Assembly: GCF_001425575.1 (NCBI RefSeq) | Contig: NZ_LMRD01000006.1 | Coordinates: 693,977-757,976, forward strand | Direction: 5' to 3' | Source: Aurantimonas sp. Leaf443 | GTDB taxonomy: Bacteria > Pseudomonadota > Alphaproteobacteria > Rhizobiales > Rhizobiaceae | DNA length: 64,000 bases | Translations under genes and position numbers: made by a program | Part shown: piece after piece, positions 35,644 to 43,937 of the stretch | How positions within the stretch are numbered: the first letter of the stretch is position 1 | Layout of the letters: each line of letters opens with the position of its first letter | The notes under the pieces: model-generated | What the model was told of the DNA's origin: nothing | Databases searched by the model: none | The model's input: the letters and a program-made list of their open reading frames with translations, nothing else

Positions 35644-36435
35644 ATGGCTTTCGAAACCGCCAATCCCTCCGCCGCGCCGGCCCATGCCGCCGTTTCCACC
35701 GCGCAGAACGCCGTCGAGCTCATCGGCGTCAACAAATGGTACGGCGAGTTCCATGTCCTGCGGGACGTCGACCTCAAGGTCCGCCGCGGCGAGAAGATCG
35801 TCATCTGCGGGCCGTCCGGCTCCGGCAAGTCCACGATGATCCGCTGCATCAACCGGCTGGAGGAGCACCAGAAGGGCACGATCATCGTCGACGGCATCGA
35901 GCTCACCAACGATCTCAAGAAGATCGACGAGGTGCGGCGCGAGGTCGGCATGGTGTTCCAGCACTTCAACCTCTTCCCGCATCTGACGATCCTGGAGAAC
36001 TGCACGCTGGCGCCGATCTGGGTGCGCAAGATGCCGAAGAAGCAGGCGGACGAGCTCGCCATGCATTTCCTCACCCGCGTGCGCATTCCCGATCAGGCGC
36101 ACAAGTATCCGGGCCAGCTGTCCGGCGGCCAGCAGCAGCGTGTGGCCATCGCCCGCTCGCTCTGCATGAAACCCAAGATCATGCTCTTCGACGAGCCGAC
36201 CTCGGCGCTCGACCCGGAAATGGTCAAGGAAGTGCTGGACGTGATGGTGACGCTCGCCGAGGAGGGGATGACGATGCTCTGCGTCACCCACGAGATGGGC
36301 TTCGCGCGCCAGGTCGCCGACCGCGTCATCTTCATGGATGCCGGCCAGATCGTCGAGCAGAACGAGCCGAACGCCTTCTTCTCGAACCCCCAGCACGAGC
36401 GCACCAAGCTCTTCCTGTCGCAGATCCTGCATTGA
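35644..36435 (+). CDS. aapP: General amino-acid ABC transporter ATPase AapP
   Basis: A 263-residue ABC ATPase. Walker [11 protein letters not shown]-loop [13 protein letters not shown], signature [13 protein letters not shown], Walker [15 protein letters not shown] and switch His in [11 protein letters not shown] are all present. It powers AapQ/AapM for AapJ-bound amino acids. Last gene of the operon, followed by a strong bidirectional terminator. Confidence 0.97.
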   Translation: MAFETANPSAAPAHAAVSTAQNAVELIGVNKWYGEFHVLRDVDLKVRRGEKIVICGPSGSGKSTMIRCINRLEEHQKGTIIVDGIELTNDLKKIDEVRREVGMVFQHFNLFPHLTILENCTLAPIWVRKMPKKQADELAMHFLTRVRIPDQAHKYPGQLSGGQQQRVAIARSLCMKPKIMLFDEPTSALDPEMVKEVLDVMVTLAEEGMTMLCVTHEMGFARQVADRVIFMDAGQIVEQNEPNAFFSNPQHERTKLFLSQILH

Positions 36436-36480
36436 GGCGGCGGGCGCCGACCCGGCGCCCGATCCAGGCCGGAGAATGCG

Positions 36481-36512
36481 AAAAGCCGGCGATCTCGCGA
36501 TCGCCGGCTTTT
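36481..36512. terminator. Bidirectional Rho-independent terminator after aapP
   Basis: A perfect 14-bp stem AAAAGCCGGCGATC (36481-36494) / GATCGCCGGCTTTT (36499-36512) with a TCGC loop. It has T-runs on both strands and lies between the convergent aapP and ompA-family genes. Confidence 0.92.
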
Positions 36513-36550
36513 CCATGCGGGGTTCGGCTTGCGGCCGGACCCTCAGGCGG

Positions 36551-39025
36551 TCAGTTCGCCTGCGAGGTCTCCACCGGCTTCACCAGCGGCGTGATGCGCC
36601 GCACGGTGACGCGGCGGTTGTCGCGGTTCTCGCCGCCCGTATCGACCTTGAGATATTGCTCGCCGTAGCCCTGGGTGACGAGATTCTCCGGCGGCACGTC
36701 GAAATACTCGCTGAGCGCGGAGGCGACCGACGCGGCGCGACGGTCCGACAAGGCGAGATTGGCCAGATCGCTGCCGACGGCGTCCGTATGGCCCTCGATC
36801 AGGAAGGTCTCGTCCGGATTCTGCTCGATCACCCGCGCGATCGCCTGGGCGAGCGCCTCGAGATTGCCGACCTGATCCTGCGGGATCTGGTCCGAGCCGA
36901 AGTCGAAGTTGATCGTGGCCAGGTCGATGCGGCGCACCTTGTCGCGGATGCGCTTGGAGCGCCGCACCTCGTCCACCGAATAGATCCGCTCGACGGTCTC
37001 GACGGGCGGCGCGACGATGGTGCGGTAGTAGAGCTCCTCGTCGGGCCGGTCGATGTCGACGACATATTCGTCCTCGGGGATGGCGAGCTGCAGCGGGGGC
37101 AGGTCGGCGCCCGCGTCGTAGTAGTAGTTGGCCTCCTCGGCGTCCCGCTCGTAGGGGTCGTAGAAGAGCACCGATTCCGGGCGGCCCGGCACGATGCGCG
37201 AGCGCTGGATCACGTCGCCGTAGCGGTTGGTGATCGTCACGATCTGCACCCCGTCGGGGCGCACGATCGTCTCGCGGATGCGCCCGCCCGAAAGCCGTTC
37301 GGCATAGCGCTCGCGCGCGTCGACGGCGATGCGCGCCTCGTCGTTCGGCCGGATGAAGTAGGCCGCCGCGCCGCCGACCACTGCCCCGGCGACACCGGCG
37401 CCGACGATCGACAGGATGTCGCGATTGCCGACGCGCTCGACGACTTCCACCCCGCGCGGCAGTTCCGGCTGCACGAACTGCTGCACGGTCGTGTTGTTGA
37501 CCGTCGTGTTGTTCACGGTGGTGTTGTTGATCACCGTGTCGCCGCGCGCTGGCAGTTCGATGCGTTCGCCCTGTTCGGCCGTGACGGAGCGGATCTGCAC
37601 CGGCTCCTGCAGGCGCTGCACGCGGGCGTCGCTGGCGTCGAGCCCGCCTTCGGGCACGGCCTGCGTCTGGATGTCGACCGGCACGGGCTGCGGGGCCTCG
37701 ACCGGACGCCGACGCTCCCGGCGGGCATTGGCATCGCCCCCGCCACGATTGGCGCCGACCGAATTGGCGTCCGGCTCCGGAGCCGCACGGGCCGCGTCGG
37801 CCGGCGCGGCCGGCTGGGGCGCCGCACCCGGTGCAGGTGCCGCCGGGGGCTCGGATGCAGCGCCGCCCACGGCCGGAGCGGGATCGCCGGGCGTGCCGGC
37901 ACGGGCCGGAGCGTCCGCGCCCGGCGCGCGCTCGCGGCCCGGCTGGTCTGCGTCACGCCGCTCGCCGCGCGGGCGCTCGCCGGCCGGGGGCGTTCCGCCC
38001 TCGAGAACCGTATCGTCGGCCGGCGCTTCGGGTGCTGCGGCCGGGGCCGCACGGTCGCGTCGCGGCGCATCGGCCGGCCGTTCCGCTGCGGGCTCGCTCG
38101 GCTGCTCGCGATTCTCCTCGCGCTGGCGACGCTGCGGGCGTTCCGCCGGCGCCTCGGCGCCGGGGGCTGCCCGTTCGGGCGCCGCGTCTGGCGCTGCGGG
38201 CGCGTCCGGCGCGGCAGGCGCAGGCGCCGCACGCTCCGCGGCCGGCTCACGGCGCTCCTCGGTCTCGCGGCGCTGCGGACGCTCCGCCGGTGCCTCCGGG
38301 GCAGGCCTTTCGGCGGCCGGCTGTTCGGCCGCGGGCTCCTCGCGCTGGCGACGCTGCGGGCGCTCGGCGGGCTGCTCTGCCGCAGGCCTCTCGGCAGCCG
38401 GCTCCTCGCGCTGTCGACGCTGGGGCCGCTCGGCGGGCGCCTCGGGGGCAGGGCGTTCGGCGGCCGGCCGCTCGGCGGCGGGTTCTTCGCGCTGACGGCG
38501 CTGCGGACGCTCGGCAGGGGCCTCGGCCTCGGGCGCGCGCTGCTCCTCGCGCTGTCGGCGCTGAGGCCGTTCGGCCGGCGCCTCCGGGGCGGGGCGTTCG
38601 GCGGCCGGCCGCTCGGCGGCGGGCTCCTCTCGCTGGCGGCGCTGCGGGCGCTCGGCGGGGGCCTCGCGGGCCGGCTGCGCATCGGGCGCGGGACGCTCCT
38701 CGCGCTGGCGCTTCGGCCGCTCCTCTTCCGGACCGCCCTTGCCCTGCGCCAGGACCGTCTCCGGTGCGGCGGGCGCTTCGCTGCGCTGGGGCTCGGGCGG
38801 CGTCTCCACGGGCTGCGGCGTCTCGACCGGCGGGGCCTCGACGGGCTGGGGCTCGGCCGGTGCGTCCGAGGCAGCGGGCGCCATCAGTTCGGCCGCGCCG
38901 TCGCCCGCCTGCGCGAGGCGCTGCGGAATGGGCTGCGCGTAGCTCGGCAATGTGCCGGTGAGCGCCGTCGAGGTGGCGAGCATTGCGACGCCGATGGCTC
39001 GGCCGGTCTTCCTGAAGTTCGGCAT
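36551..39025 (-). CDS. OmpA-family protein with Arg/Glu/Pro repeat array
   Basis: An 824-residue envelope protein. Residues 1-30 are a signal peptide (LPSYAQ). Residues 50-440 are low-complexity Pro/Ala/Glu/Arg, with seven copies of AERPQRR, most followed by QREE, between 124 and 304. Residues 500-514 are three NNTTV units, a pattern known from rhizobial OmpA-family proteins. A glycine-zipper helix lies at 537-557 (ILSIVGAGVAGAVVGGAAAYF). The C-terminal OmpA domain (about 700-815) has NFDFGSDQI and FLIEGHTDAVGSDLANLALSDRRA, which binds peptidoglycan. It is probably an outer-membrane or periplasm-spanning anchor; the repeat arm may bridge the cell wall. Confidence 0.9.
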   Translation of the reverse strand: MPNFRKTGRAIGVAMLATSTALTGTLPSYAQPIPQRLAQAGDGAAELMAPAASDAPAEPQPVEAPPVETPQPVETPPEPQRSEAPAAPETVLAQGKGGPEEERPKRQREERPAPDAQPAREAPAERPQRRQREEPAAERPAAERPAPEAPAERPQRRQREEQRAPEAEAPAERPQRRQREEPAAERPAAERPAPEAPAERPQRRQREEPAAERPAAEQPAERPQRRQREEPAAEQPAAERPAPEAPAERPQRRETEERREPAAERAAPAPAAPDAPAAPDAAPERAAPGAEAPAERPQRRQREENREQPSEPAAERPADAPRRDRAAPAAAPEAPADDTVLEGGTPPAGERPRGERRDADQPGRERAPGADAPARAGTPGDPAPAVGGAASEPPAAPAPGAAPQPAAPADAARAAPEPDANSVGANRGGGDANARRERRRPVEAPQPVPVDIQTQAVPEGGLDASDARVQRLQEPVQIRSVTAEQGERIELPARGDTVINNTTVNNTTVNNTTVQQFVQPELPRGVEVVERVGNRDILSIVGAGVAGAVVGGAAAYFIRPNDEARIAVDARERYAERLSGGRIRETIVRPDGVQIVTITNRYGDVIQRSRIVPGRPESVLFYDPYERDAEEANYYYDAGADLPPLQLAIPEDEYVVDIDRPDEELYYRTIVAPPVETVERIYSVDEVRRSKRIRDKVRRIDLATINFDFGSDQIPQDQVGNLEALAQAIARVIEQNPDETFLIEGHTDAVGSDLANLALSDRRAASVASALSEYFDVPPENLVTQGYGEQYLKVDTGGENRDNRRVTVRRITPLVKPVETSQAN
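37484..37528 (-). repeat. Three tandem NNTTV units in the OmpA-family protein
   Basis: Residues 500-514 repeat NNTTV three times; the 15-bp DNA units are similar but not identical at wobble positions. This suggests selection on the protein rather than fresh duplication. Confidence 0.85.
38114..38656 (-). repeat. Coding repeat array AERPQRR(QREE) in the OmpA-family protein
   Basis: Seven copies of an AERPQRR-centred unit occur at residues 124, 151, 171, 198, 220, 247 and 294, joined by PAAERPAAERPAPEAP-like spacers of variable length. The DNA copies are near-identical, so the array can change length by recombination. It is strongly basic-acidic alternating and presumably disordered or helical. 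Confidence 0.9.
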
Positions 39026-39196
39026 GAAAGTCCTTGGGTTCGACCTGTCCCTTACAGATCTGCTCTTTCGTCCCGCCTGCCTCGTGTCGCAGCACGGCAG
39101 AACAAAAGTCGGGCAGGACTTAGCGCCACAATGGAGGCGGCCCGGAGACGGTTCCCTGGCAGGATCGCGACAGGGCGAATCCAGTCTGGCACCCCA

Positions 39197-40357
39197 TCAG
39201 CGGAGCGGCGGCGCCCAGTCGTAGAGCCAGGCGAGATCGGCCGCGAGAGAGGCCGGCGCACGCAGCGCGAGCGCGGCGTCGCGGGCGAGCGAAAGCGGCG
39301 CCGGCAGGTGATAGACCCGGCGGTGGAAGGCGACGCGCCGGCGAACGGCGTCGATGCGCGGGCGGCGGGCCGCCTCGTAGCGCGCGAGCGCTTCGGCCGG
39401 CGAAGCTTCGGAAACGAGGCAGTCCGCCAGCACCGCGGCATCCTCCAGCGCGAGCGCCGCGCCCTGCGCGGCGAAGGGCGCCATGGCATGGCCAGCGTCG
39501 CCGATCAGCACGGCACGGTCCTCGCACAGGCGATAGGGTCGCTGCGCGGGCGTTTGCAGGATGGGCCAGGGCGTCCAGCCATCCGCACGCGCGAGGAGGT
39601 CGGCCAGCCGCGGCGCCGTCTTCGACTTCGGAAATGCCGGGCCGCCGGATCGGTCCTCCCGCGCCGCCGAGGGCAGGATCGCCACGACATTCGTGCGCAT
39701 CCCGCCCGAGACGGGATAGGCGACGACATGCCGATTGGCCGCGAGCCAGGCCGTGATGCCCGGCGCGCCGTCGCCCTGCGAGCGCGCCTCGACCATCGCG
39801 CGCCAGGCGGTGCGGCCCGTCGGTGCCGCATCTTGGAGGCCGGCGGCCGAGGCGAGGGCGGAATGGACGCCGTCCGCGCCCACCGCGAGGCCCGCCTCGA
39901 CCGTCACGCGCGCATCGGTGCCGCAGGAAAAGGTGAGGGCGATGCCGTCCGGTCGCGGCCGCACGGCCTCCAGGCGATGGCCGAGATGAAGGTCGATCCG
40001 CGGCCGCCGTTCCACGGCGCGAAGGAGGACTCGCTGGAGATCGGCCCGGTGCAGCGAGAGATAGGGCGTGCCGTCGGTCGAGATCACGGGCACGCGCGCA
40101 ATGGCGCGGTCGTCCGAGGCGCGGCGCAGCGTGACGGCGTGCGCCCGGCTCGCGAGCGCCTCGAGTTCGGGAAGGAGGCCGAGCGCGTCGACGACGCGCA
40201 GGGCGTTGGGCGAGAGCTGGAGCCCGGCGCCGAGGGCGGAGAGGGCGGGCGCTGCCTCGAACAGGCGCACCGCCCGGCCGCGCTTCTCGAGCGCGAGGGC
40301 GAGCGCGAGGCCCGCGATTCCCGCGCCGACGACGGCGATCGGCGTCTCGGGCGTCAC
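39197..40357 (-). CDS. FAD-dependent monooxygenase (salicylate hydroxylase-like)
   Basis: A 386-residue class A flavoprotein monooxygenase. The dinucleotide motif IAVVGAGIAGLALALALEKRG is at the N-terminus, the middle DG motif is GADGVHSAL, and the second FAD motif is RAVLIGDAGHAMAPFAAQGAALALEDA. This is the layout of salicylate and 3-hydroxybenzoate hydroxylases. Substrate is unknown and no ring-cleavage genes are near. Next gene downstream in reading order is the OmpA-family gene, after 171 bp; the upstream gene is the NDUFS6-like protein, 16 bp away. Confidence 0.9.
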   Translation of the reverse strand: MTPETPIAVVGAGIAGLALALALEKRGRAVRLFEAAPALSALGAGLQLSPNALRVVDALGLLPELEALASRAHAVTLRRASDDRAIARVPVISTDGTPYLSLHRADLQRVLLRAVERRPRIDLHLGHRLEAVRPRPDGIALTFSCGTDARVTVEAGLAVGADGVHSALASAAGLQDAAPTGRTAWRAMVEARSQGDGAPGITAWLAANRHVVAYPVSGGMRTNVVAILPSAAREDRSGGPAFPKSKTAPRLADLLARADGWTPWPILQTPAQRPYRLCEDRAVLIGDAGHAMAPFAAQGAALALEDAAVLADCLVSEASPAEALARYEAARRPRIDAVRRRVAFHRRVYHLPAPLSLARDAALALRAPASLAADLAWLYDWAPPLR

Positions 40358-40373
40358 CGCCCGGCGCGCCGCG

Positions 40374-40613
40374 TCAGGCCGCTTCGTAGAGGCAGCCGGC
40401 CGGGCGCGTCTCGTTGCTCTTCAGCGCGCCGTTGTAGCGGTAGAGCGTCGAACAGTAGCTGCAGACCTTCTCGTTCTCGTCGCCGAGATCGATGTAGATA
40501 TGCGGGTGATCGTGCGGCGGGTTCGCCCCGACGCACATGAACTCGCGCGCCCCGATCTCGATCTGCTCGTGGCCCTCGTCGTTCTGGAAATGCGGAATCG
40601 TATGGCCGGCCAT
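40374..40613 (-). CDS. zf-CHCC zinc-finger protein (NDUFS6-like)
   Basis: A 79-residue zinc-finger protein of the zf-CHCC family (PF10276), homologous to mitochondrial complex I subunit NDUFS6. Zinc ligands fit C27, H36, C51 and C54 (EFMCVGA, DHPHIYIDLG, VCSYC). In alphaproteobacteria it is an accessory part of NADH dehydrogenase near the N-module. It is translationally close (16 bp) to the monooxygenase gene. A second complex I accessory gene, NDUFS4-like, is at 29757. Confidence 0.93.
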   Translation of the reverse strand: MAGHTIPHFQNDEGHEQIEIGAREFMCVGANPPHDHPHIYIDLGDENEKVCSYCSTLYRYNGALKSNETRPAGCLYEAA

Positions 40614-40785
40614 GTCGAGCGCCTCGTCTTTTCCTGTCGTGTGAAGCCGCGCGGACCATAGTCGCGCCGTTCGGGAAAGAACAGGGCTGGTCTGCGGCCG
40701 CCGGTCGTCCTACTGCGAGGCGAGACCGCACCCCTTTTCGCGGCCCGCGCGAGCGCGGCCGCCTTCGACAGCCACGAGGATCGCG

Positions 40786-41538
40786 ATGCCGCGCTTCGCC
40801 AACGACGGATACGAGCTTGCCTATCTCGACGAGGGCGACCGGCAGGGCGCGCCGGTCCTTCTCGTCCACGGCTTCGCCTCCTCGATGCGGGTGAACTGGA
40901 TCGATCCGGGCTGGGTGGAGACGCTGACGAAGGCCGGCTATCGCGTCATCGCCTACGATCACCGGGGCCATGGCGAGAGCGACAAGCCGCGCGAGGGTGC
41001 CGCCTACACGCCGCAGGCGATGGGCGGCGACGGGTTCGCGCTGCTCGATTCGCTGGGGCTTACGAGCGCGGTCTGGTTCGGCTACTCGATGGGCGCGCGC
41101 GTCAGCGCCTTCGCCGCGCTCGCCCGGCCGGACCGTGTGACGAGACTCGTCCTCGGCGGCCTCGGCCTCGGTCTCGTCGAAGGCGTCGGCGACTGGGACC
41201 CCATCGCCGCGGCGCTGCGCGCGCCTTCTCTCGACGACGTGATCCACGCGCGCGGGCGGATGTTCCGCGCCTTCGCCGACCGCACCCGCAGCGACCGCGC
41301 GGCGCTGGCCGCCTGCATCGAGACGTCGCGGGCGGAACTGGCGATGGACGAGGTGCGGCGCATCGCGCAGCCGACGCTCGTCGGCGTGGGCACCGAAGAC
41401 GACATCGCCGGTTCGGCACAGGCGCTCGCCGATCTCCTGCCGAACGGGCGCGCCTTCGCCATCGAGCGGCGCGACCACATGCTGGCGGTGGGCGACCGCA
41501 CCTTCAAGGCGGCGGTGCTGGATTTCCTGAAGGCCTGA
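40786..41538 (+). CDS. Alpha/beta hydrolase
   Basis: A 250-residue alpha/beta hydrolase. The oxyanion motif VLLVHGFASSMRVNW, the nucleophile elbow WFGYSMGARVSA (Ser at GYSMG) and the late His in RRDHMLAVGDR are present; the acid follows VGTEDDIAG. The cap sequence is short. Specificity cannot be told; esterase or C-C hydrolase are both open. The ATG at 40786 is preceded by GAGGA. It lies 93 bp before cysE. Confidence 0.9.
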   Translation: MPRFANDGYELAYLDEGDRQGAPVLLVHGFASSMRVNWIDPGWVETLTKAGYRVIAYDHRGHGESDKPREGAAYTPQAMGGDGFALLDSLGLTSAVWFGYSMGARVSAFAALARPDRVTRLVLGGLGLGLVEGVGDWDPIAAALRAPSLDDVIHARGRMFRAFADRTRSDRAALAACIETSRAELAMDEVRRIAQPTLVGVGTEDDIAGSAQALADLLPNGRAFAIERRDHMLAVGDRTFKAAVLDFLKA

Positions 41539-41631
41539 GGCCGCAAGGCATCGTCTTCTTTCCTTCTTGTCATCGGCGCATTATCTCACTCTTCCGACGC
41601 CAGCGATGGACGTCCCGCCGAGGAGAAGGCC

Positions 41632-42456
41632 ATGAGCGCCAGCAGTCGTCTGCCGCAGGAGCGGCTGTCCGCCGTGGATCCCATCTGGGCCCGGGTGCGC
41701 GACGAGGCCCAGGAGGCGGCGACGCGCGAGCCGGTCCTGTCCGGCTTCATCTTCTCCACCGTCCTCAACCATTCGACGCTGGAATCGGCGCTGATCCAGC
41801 GCGTCTCGCAGCGGCTCGACCATGCGGACGTGCCGGCCATCGTCATCGCGCAGACCTTCCACGAGATGGTGGCCGCGCAGGAAGGGTTCTGCGAGAGCCT
41901 GCGCAGCGACCTGCAGGCGGTGTTCGACCGCGATCCGGCCTGCGAGCGCTACCTGGAGCCGCTGCTCTACTTCAAGGGGTTCCACGCCATCCAGACCCAT
42001 CGCCTGGCGCACTGGCTCCTCAACCGGGGCCGGCGCGACTTCGCCTTGTATCTGCAGTCGCGCTCCTCCGCCGTCTTCCAGACCGACATCAACCCCGCCG
42101 CCCGCATCGGGCGCGGCATCTTCTTCGACCACGCGACGGGCATCGTGATCGGCGAGACGGCGGAACTCGCCGACAATGTGTCGATCCTCCAGAACGTGAC
42201 GCTCGGCGGCACGGGCAAGGAGCATGGCGACCGCCATCCCAAGATCGGGCGCGGCGTCCTCATCGGGGCCGGCGCCAAGGTGCTCGGCAATATCCGTGTG
42301 GGCGACTGCTCGAAGGTCGCCTCGGGATCGGTCGTCCTGAAGGAAGTGCCGCCGATGACGACGGTCGCCGGCGTGCCCGCCCGCGTGATCGGCTCGACGG
42401 GTGGATGCGACGAACCGGCCCGCGCGATGGACCAGTGTTTCGAGCGGGACGACTGA
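41632..42456 (+). CDS. cysE: Serine O-acetyltransferase
   Basis: A 274-residue CysE that makes O-acetylserine for cysteine synthesis. The N-terminal helical domain (residues 10-140) is followed by left-handed beta-helix hexapeptides: RIGRGIFFDHATGIVIGETAE, with catalytic His in DHATG, then ILQNVTLGGTGKEHGDRHPKIG. The end GKVASGSV-type coil is present, plus a short tail that may bind cysteine synthase. The start follows GGAGAAGG. Confidence 0.97.
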   Translation: MSASSRLPQERLSAVDPIWARVRDEAQEAATREPVLSGFIFSTVLNHSTLESALIQRVSQRLDHADVPAIVIAQTFHEMVAAQEGFCESLRSDLQAVFDRDPACERYLEPLLYFKGFHAIQTHRLAHWLLNRGRRDFALYLQSRSSAVFQTDINPAARIGRGIFFDHATGIVIGETAELADNVSILQNVTLGGTGKEHGDRHPKIGRGVLIGAGAKVLGNIRVGDCSKVASGSVVLKEVPPMTTVAGVPARVIGSTGGCDEPARAMDQCFERDD

Positions 42457-42466
42457 GCTTCGAGGA

Positions 42467-42496
42467 TTGAATTCGTCGGCCCGATGCTAGCTATGG
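42467..42496 (+). promoter_or_regulatory. Candidate promoter of the DUF3126 gene
   Basis: TTGAAT (42467-42472), an 18-bp spacer and CTATGG (42491-42496) lie 25 bp upstream of the GTG start, with GGAG between. Confidence 0.4.
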
Positions 42497-42520
42497 GCCG
42501 GAACAGTTCAGGAGACGAGC

Positions 42521-42730
42521 GTGAAACCCGACGAGATTCGCAAGCTGCAGGCCTATCTGAAGAAGACGCTGAAAGGGGCCGACGTCGAAGTGCGCGCCAT
42601 GCCGCGCAAGAAGGATTCGGCCGAAGTCTACCTGAACGACGAATTCGTCGGCCTCATCGCCAAGGACGAGGACGAGGGCGAACTCTCCTACCACCTGACC
42701 ATGACGATCCTGGAGATGGATCTCGACTAG
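42521..42730 (+). CDS. DUF3126 family protein
   Basis: A 69-residue DUF3126 protein, small and conserved in Hyphomicrobiales next to cysE; function unknown. Sequence shows EIRKLQAYLKKTLKGADVEV, KDSAEVYLNDEFVGLIAKDEDEGE and a C-terminal SYHLTMTILEMDLD, an alpha-beta fold. The start is GTG at 42521 behind GGAG. Followed by a bidirectional terminator. Confidence 0.9.
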   Translation: MKPDEIRKLQAYLKKTLKGADVEVRAMPRKKDSAEVYLNDEFVGLIAKDEDEGELSYHLTMTILEMDLD

Positions 42731-42759
42731 GATCGCCTGTCGCGCCGAGACGGTGAACC

Positions 42760-42798
42760 ATGCGAAAGGCCGGCCCCTGGGGAGCCGGCCTTTCGCAT
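42760..42798. terminator. Bidirectional terminator hairpin after DUF3126 and the LapG-like gene
   Basis: A perfect 15-bp stem ATGCGAAAGGCCGGC (42760-42774) / GCCGGCCTTTCGCAT (42784-42798) with a 9-nt loop, between two convergent genes. Confidence 0.85.
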
Positions 42799-42836
42799 GT
42801 GTGGAATCGGGGCGCCGTCGAGAGGGGTTCGCGCCC

Positions 42837-43433
42837 TCAGCGCACCGAGCCGACCAGCAGGTCGCGATCGTCCGCGATCGCCACCCATTTGCCGGCATTG
42901 CCGACCGACTGGCGCTTGAGAAACTGGTAGGGCGTGTCCGTCCACAGGCGGACGGCGTCGTCCAGATTGTCGAGAACGAACTCGCCCCGGTCCGTCCGCA
43001 CGGTGAGGACGGCGTGGCCGTCGCCGTTCGGCTGGCGCACGACGGTGATGAGAAGCGCCGAGGCCGGCACGCCGCCGCGCTCCAGCATATACTGCTTGAG
43101 GAGCACGAAGTCCTCGCAGTCGCCCTGGGTGGTCGGGTAGGACCAGACTTCCGGGACGCCGTACATCTCCTCGTCGGTGCGCGGGAAGATGCTCGCGTTG
43201 ACGGCGTTGTTCACCTCGACCAGGCGATCCCAGAGCGTGACGTCGAGCTTCACGCCGGCGCCCGATGCATTGGCGCCGCACATGGCGGCATAGCGCTTGC
43301 AGAACTCGTAATGGCCGACCGGCTGCGACGTCGCGCCGGAGACCGGCATGTCGAATCCGCGCGGCGCGGCCTCGCCGGCATCCGCAAGGCAAAGGCCGGC
43401 AAGGGCGATGGCCGCGATCAGGAAGGATTTCAT
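42837..43433 (-). CDS. Transglutaminase-like cysteine peptidase (LapG-like, C93)
   Basis: A 198-residue periplasmic bacterial transglutaminase-like cysteine proteinase (PF06035). A signal peptide covers about residues 1-22. The catalytic triad fits C106 (TQGDCEDFVLLKQ), H140 (GDGHAVLTV) and D155 (FVLDNLDDA). LapG in Pseudomonas clips a biofilm adhesin when c-di-GMP is low; here neither LapD nor a large adhesin is in view, so that role is inferred. The ATG at 43433 begins the signal. Confidence 0.92.
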   Translation of the reverse strand: MKSFLIAAIALAGLCLADAGEAAPRGFDMPVSGATSQPVGHYEFCKRYAAMCGANASGAGVKLDVTLWDRLVEVNNAVNASIFPRTDEEMYGVPEVWSYPTTQGDCEDFVLLKQYMLERGGVPASALLITVVRQPNGDGHAVLTVRTDRGEFVLDNLDDAVRLWTDTPYQFLKRQSVGNAGKWVAIADDRDLLVGSVR

Positions 43434-43937
43434 GGGGACTGCCTCTCCGTCTGTGGCGGGAGAGTGGCAGCGGCGCTTTACCTCGCGCCCAAACCGGAAG
43501 GCGCAAATTGCTTCAAATCGTCCGCGTTCCGTTGACGTGTCCGGCGCCGGATTCGCAAAGCGGAACGCGACGTTTCGAGCGGTCGCGGCAAGGTCGCGTC
43601 AAGCTTTGCCGGCCGCTCGGACGAAGCCGCGCGTTTGGGAGGGTCGAGTTGAAGTGGCGTCGTCGCAGAGTGCCGGGCCTGTCGGCCTCCGGGATGCACC
43701 GCGCTTCCATGTCGTCGGCCGGAGGGCCTGCGGTCTCGGATGCGACGGCGACAGGCAGGCGCGATGCGAAGCTTAACGGACGGACGGTCGAGGCAGTCCC
43801 GGCGTTAAGATTTGCGCCCGTCCCGACCCGGTTCCTCCTGAAATCTTGGGATCGGCGCGGGCACGGCTCGCCCGGGATGGTGAACGAAGCCTGTCCTGCC
43901 GTTCTCCGTCCGACAGCGGCGCGGCGTTCCGCCGGCG
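43434..43937. other. 504-bp region without a supported gene
   Basis: Between the LapG-like gene and the PilZ gene, both on the minus strand. Short frames of 60-140 codons exist here, but they are Arg/Pro/Ser-rich and look like GC-driven noise. No tRNA, strong hairpin or convincing promoter is seen. A TTGAAG box lies on the minus strand near 43509, but no good -10 follows. Confidence 0.6.

Noticed and set aside
38114-38656. Repeat array considered as a CRISPR
   Set aside because: The repeats are in frame, of unequal spacing, and encode AERPQRR units of one long protein; there are no unique spacers.
36338-40540. A 1400-codon open frame on the plus strand opposite the OmpA-family and monooxygenase genes
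   Set aside because: It is the mirror of the repeat region and of a normal flavoprotein gene; its Arg/Gly/Leu-rich sequence matches no protein pattern.
42760-42798. Hairpin after DUF3126 considered as a mobile-element end
   Set aside because: It is a perfect stem between two convergent genes with T-runs inside the arms, the usual form of a bidirectional terminator; no transposase or target duplication is near.
43478-43776. Small frames in the gap between the LapG-like and PilZ genes
   Set aside because: Composition is Arg/Ser/Pro-rich, no ribosome binding site fits, and three overlapping frames are equally open.
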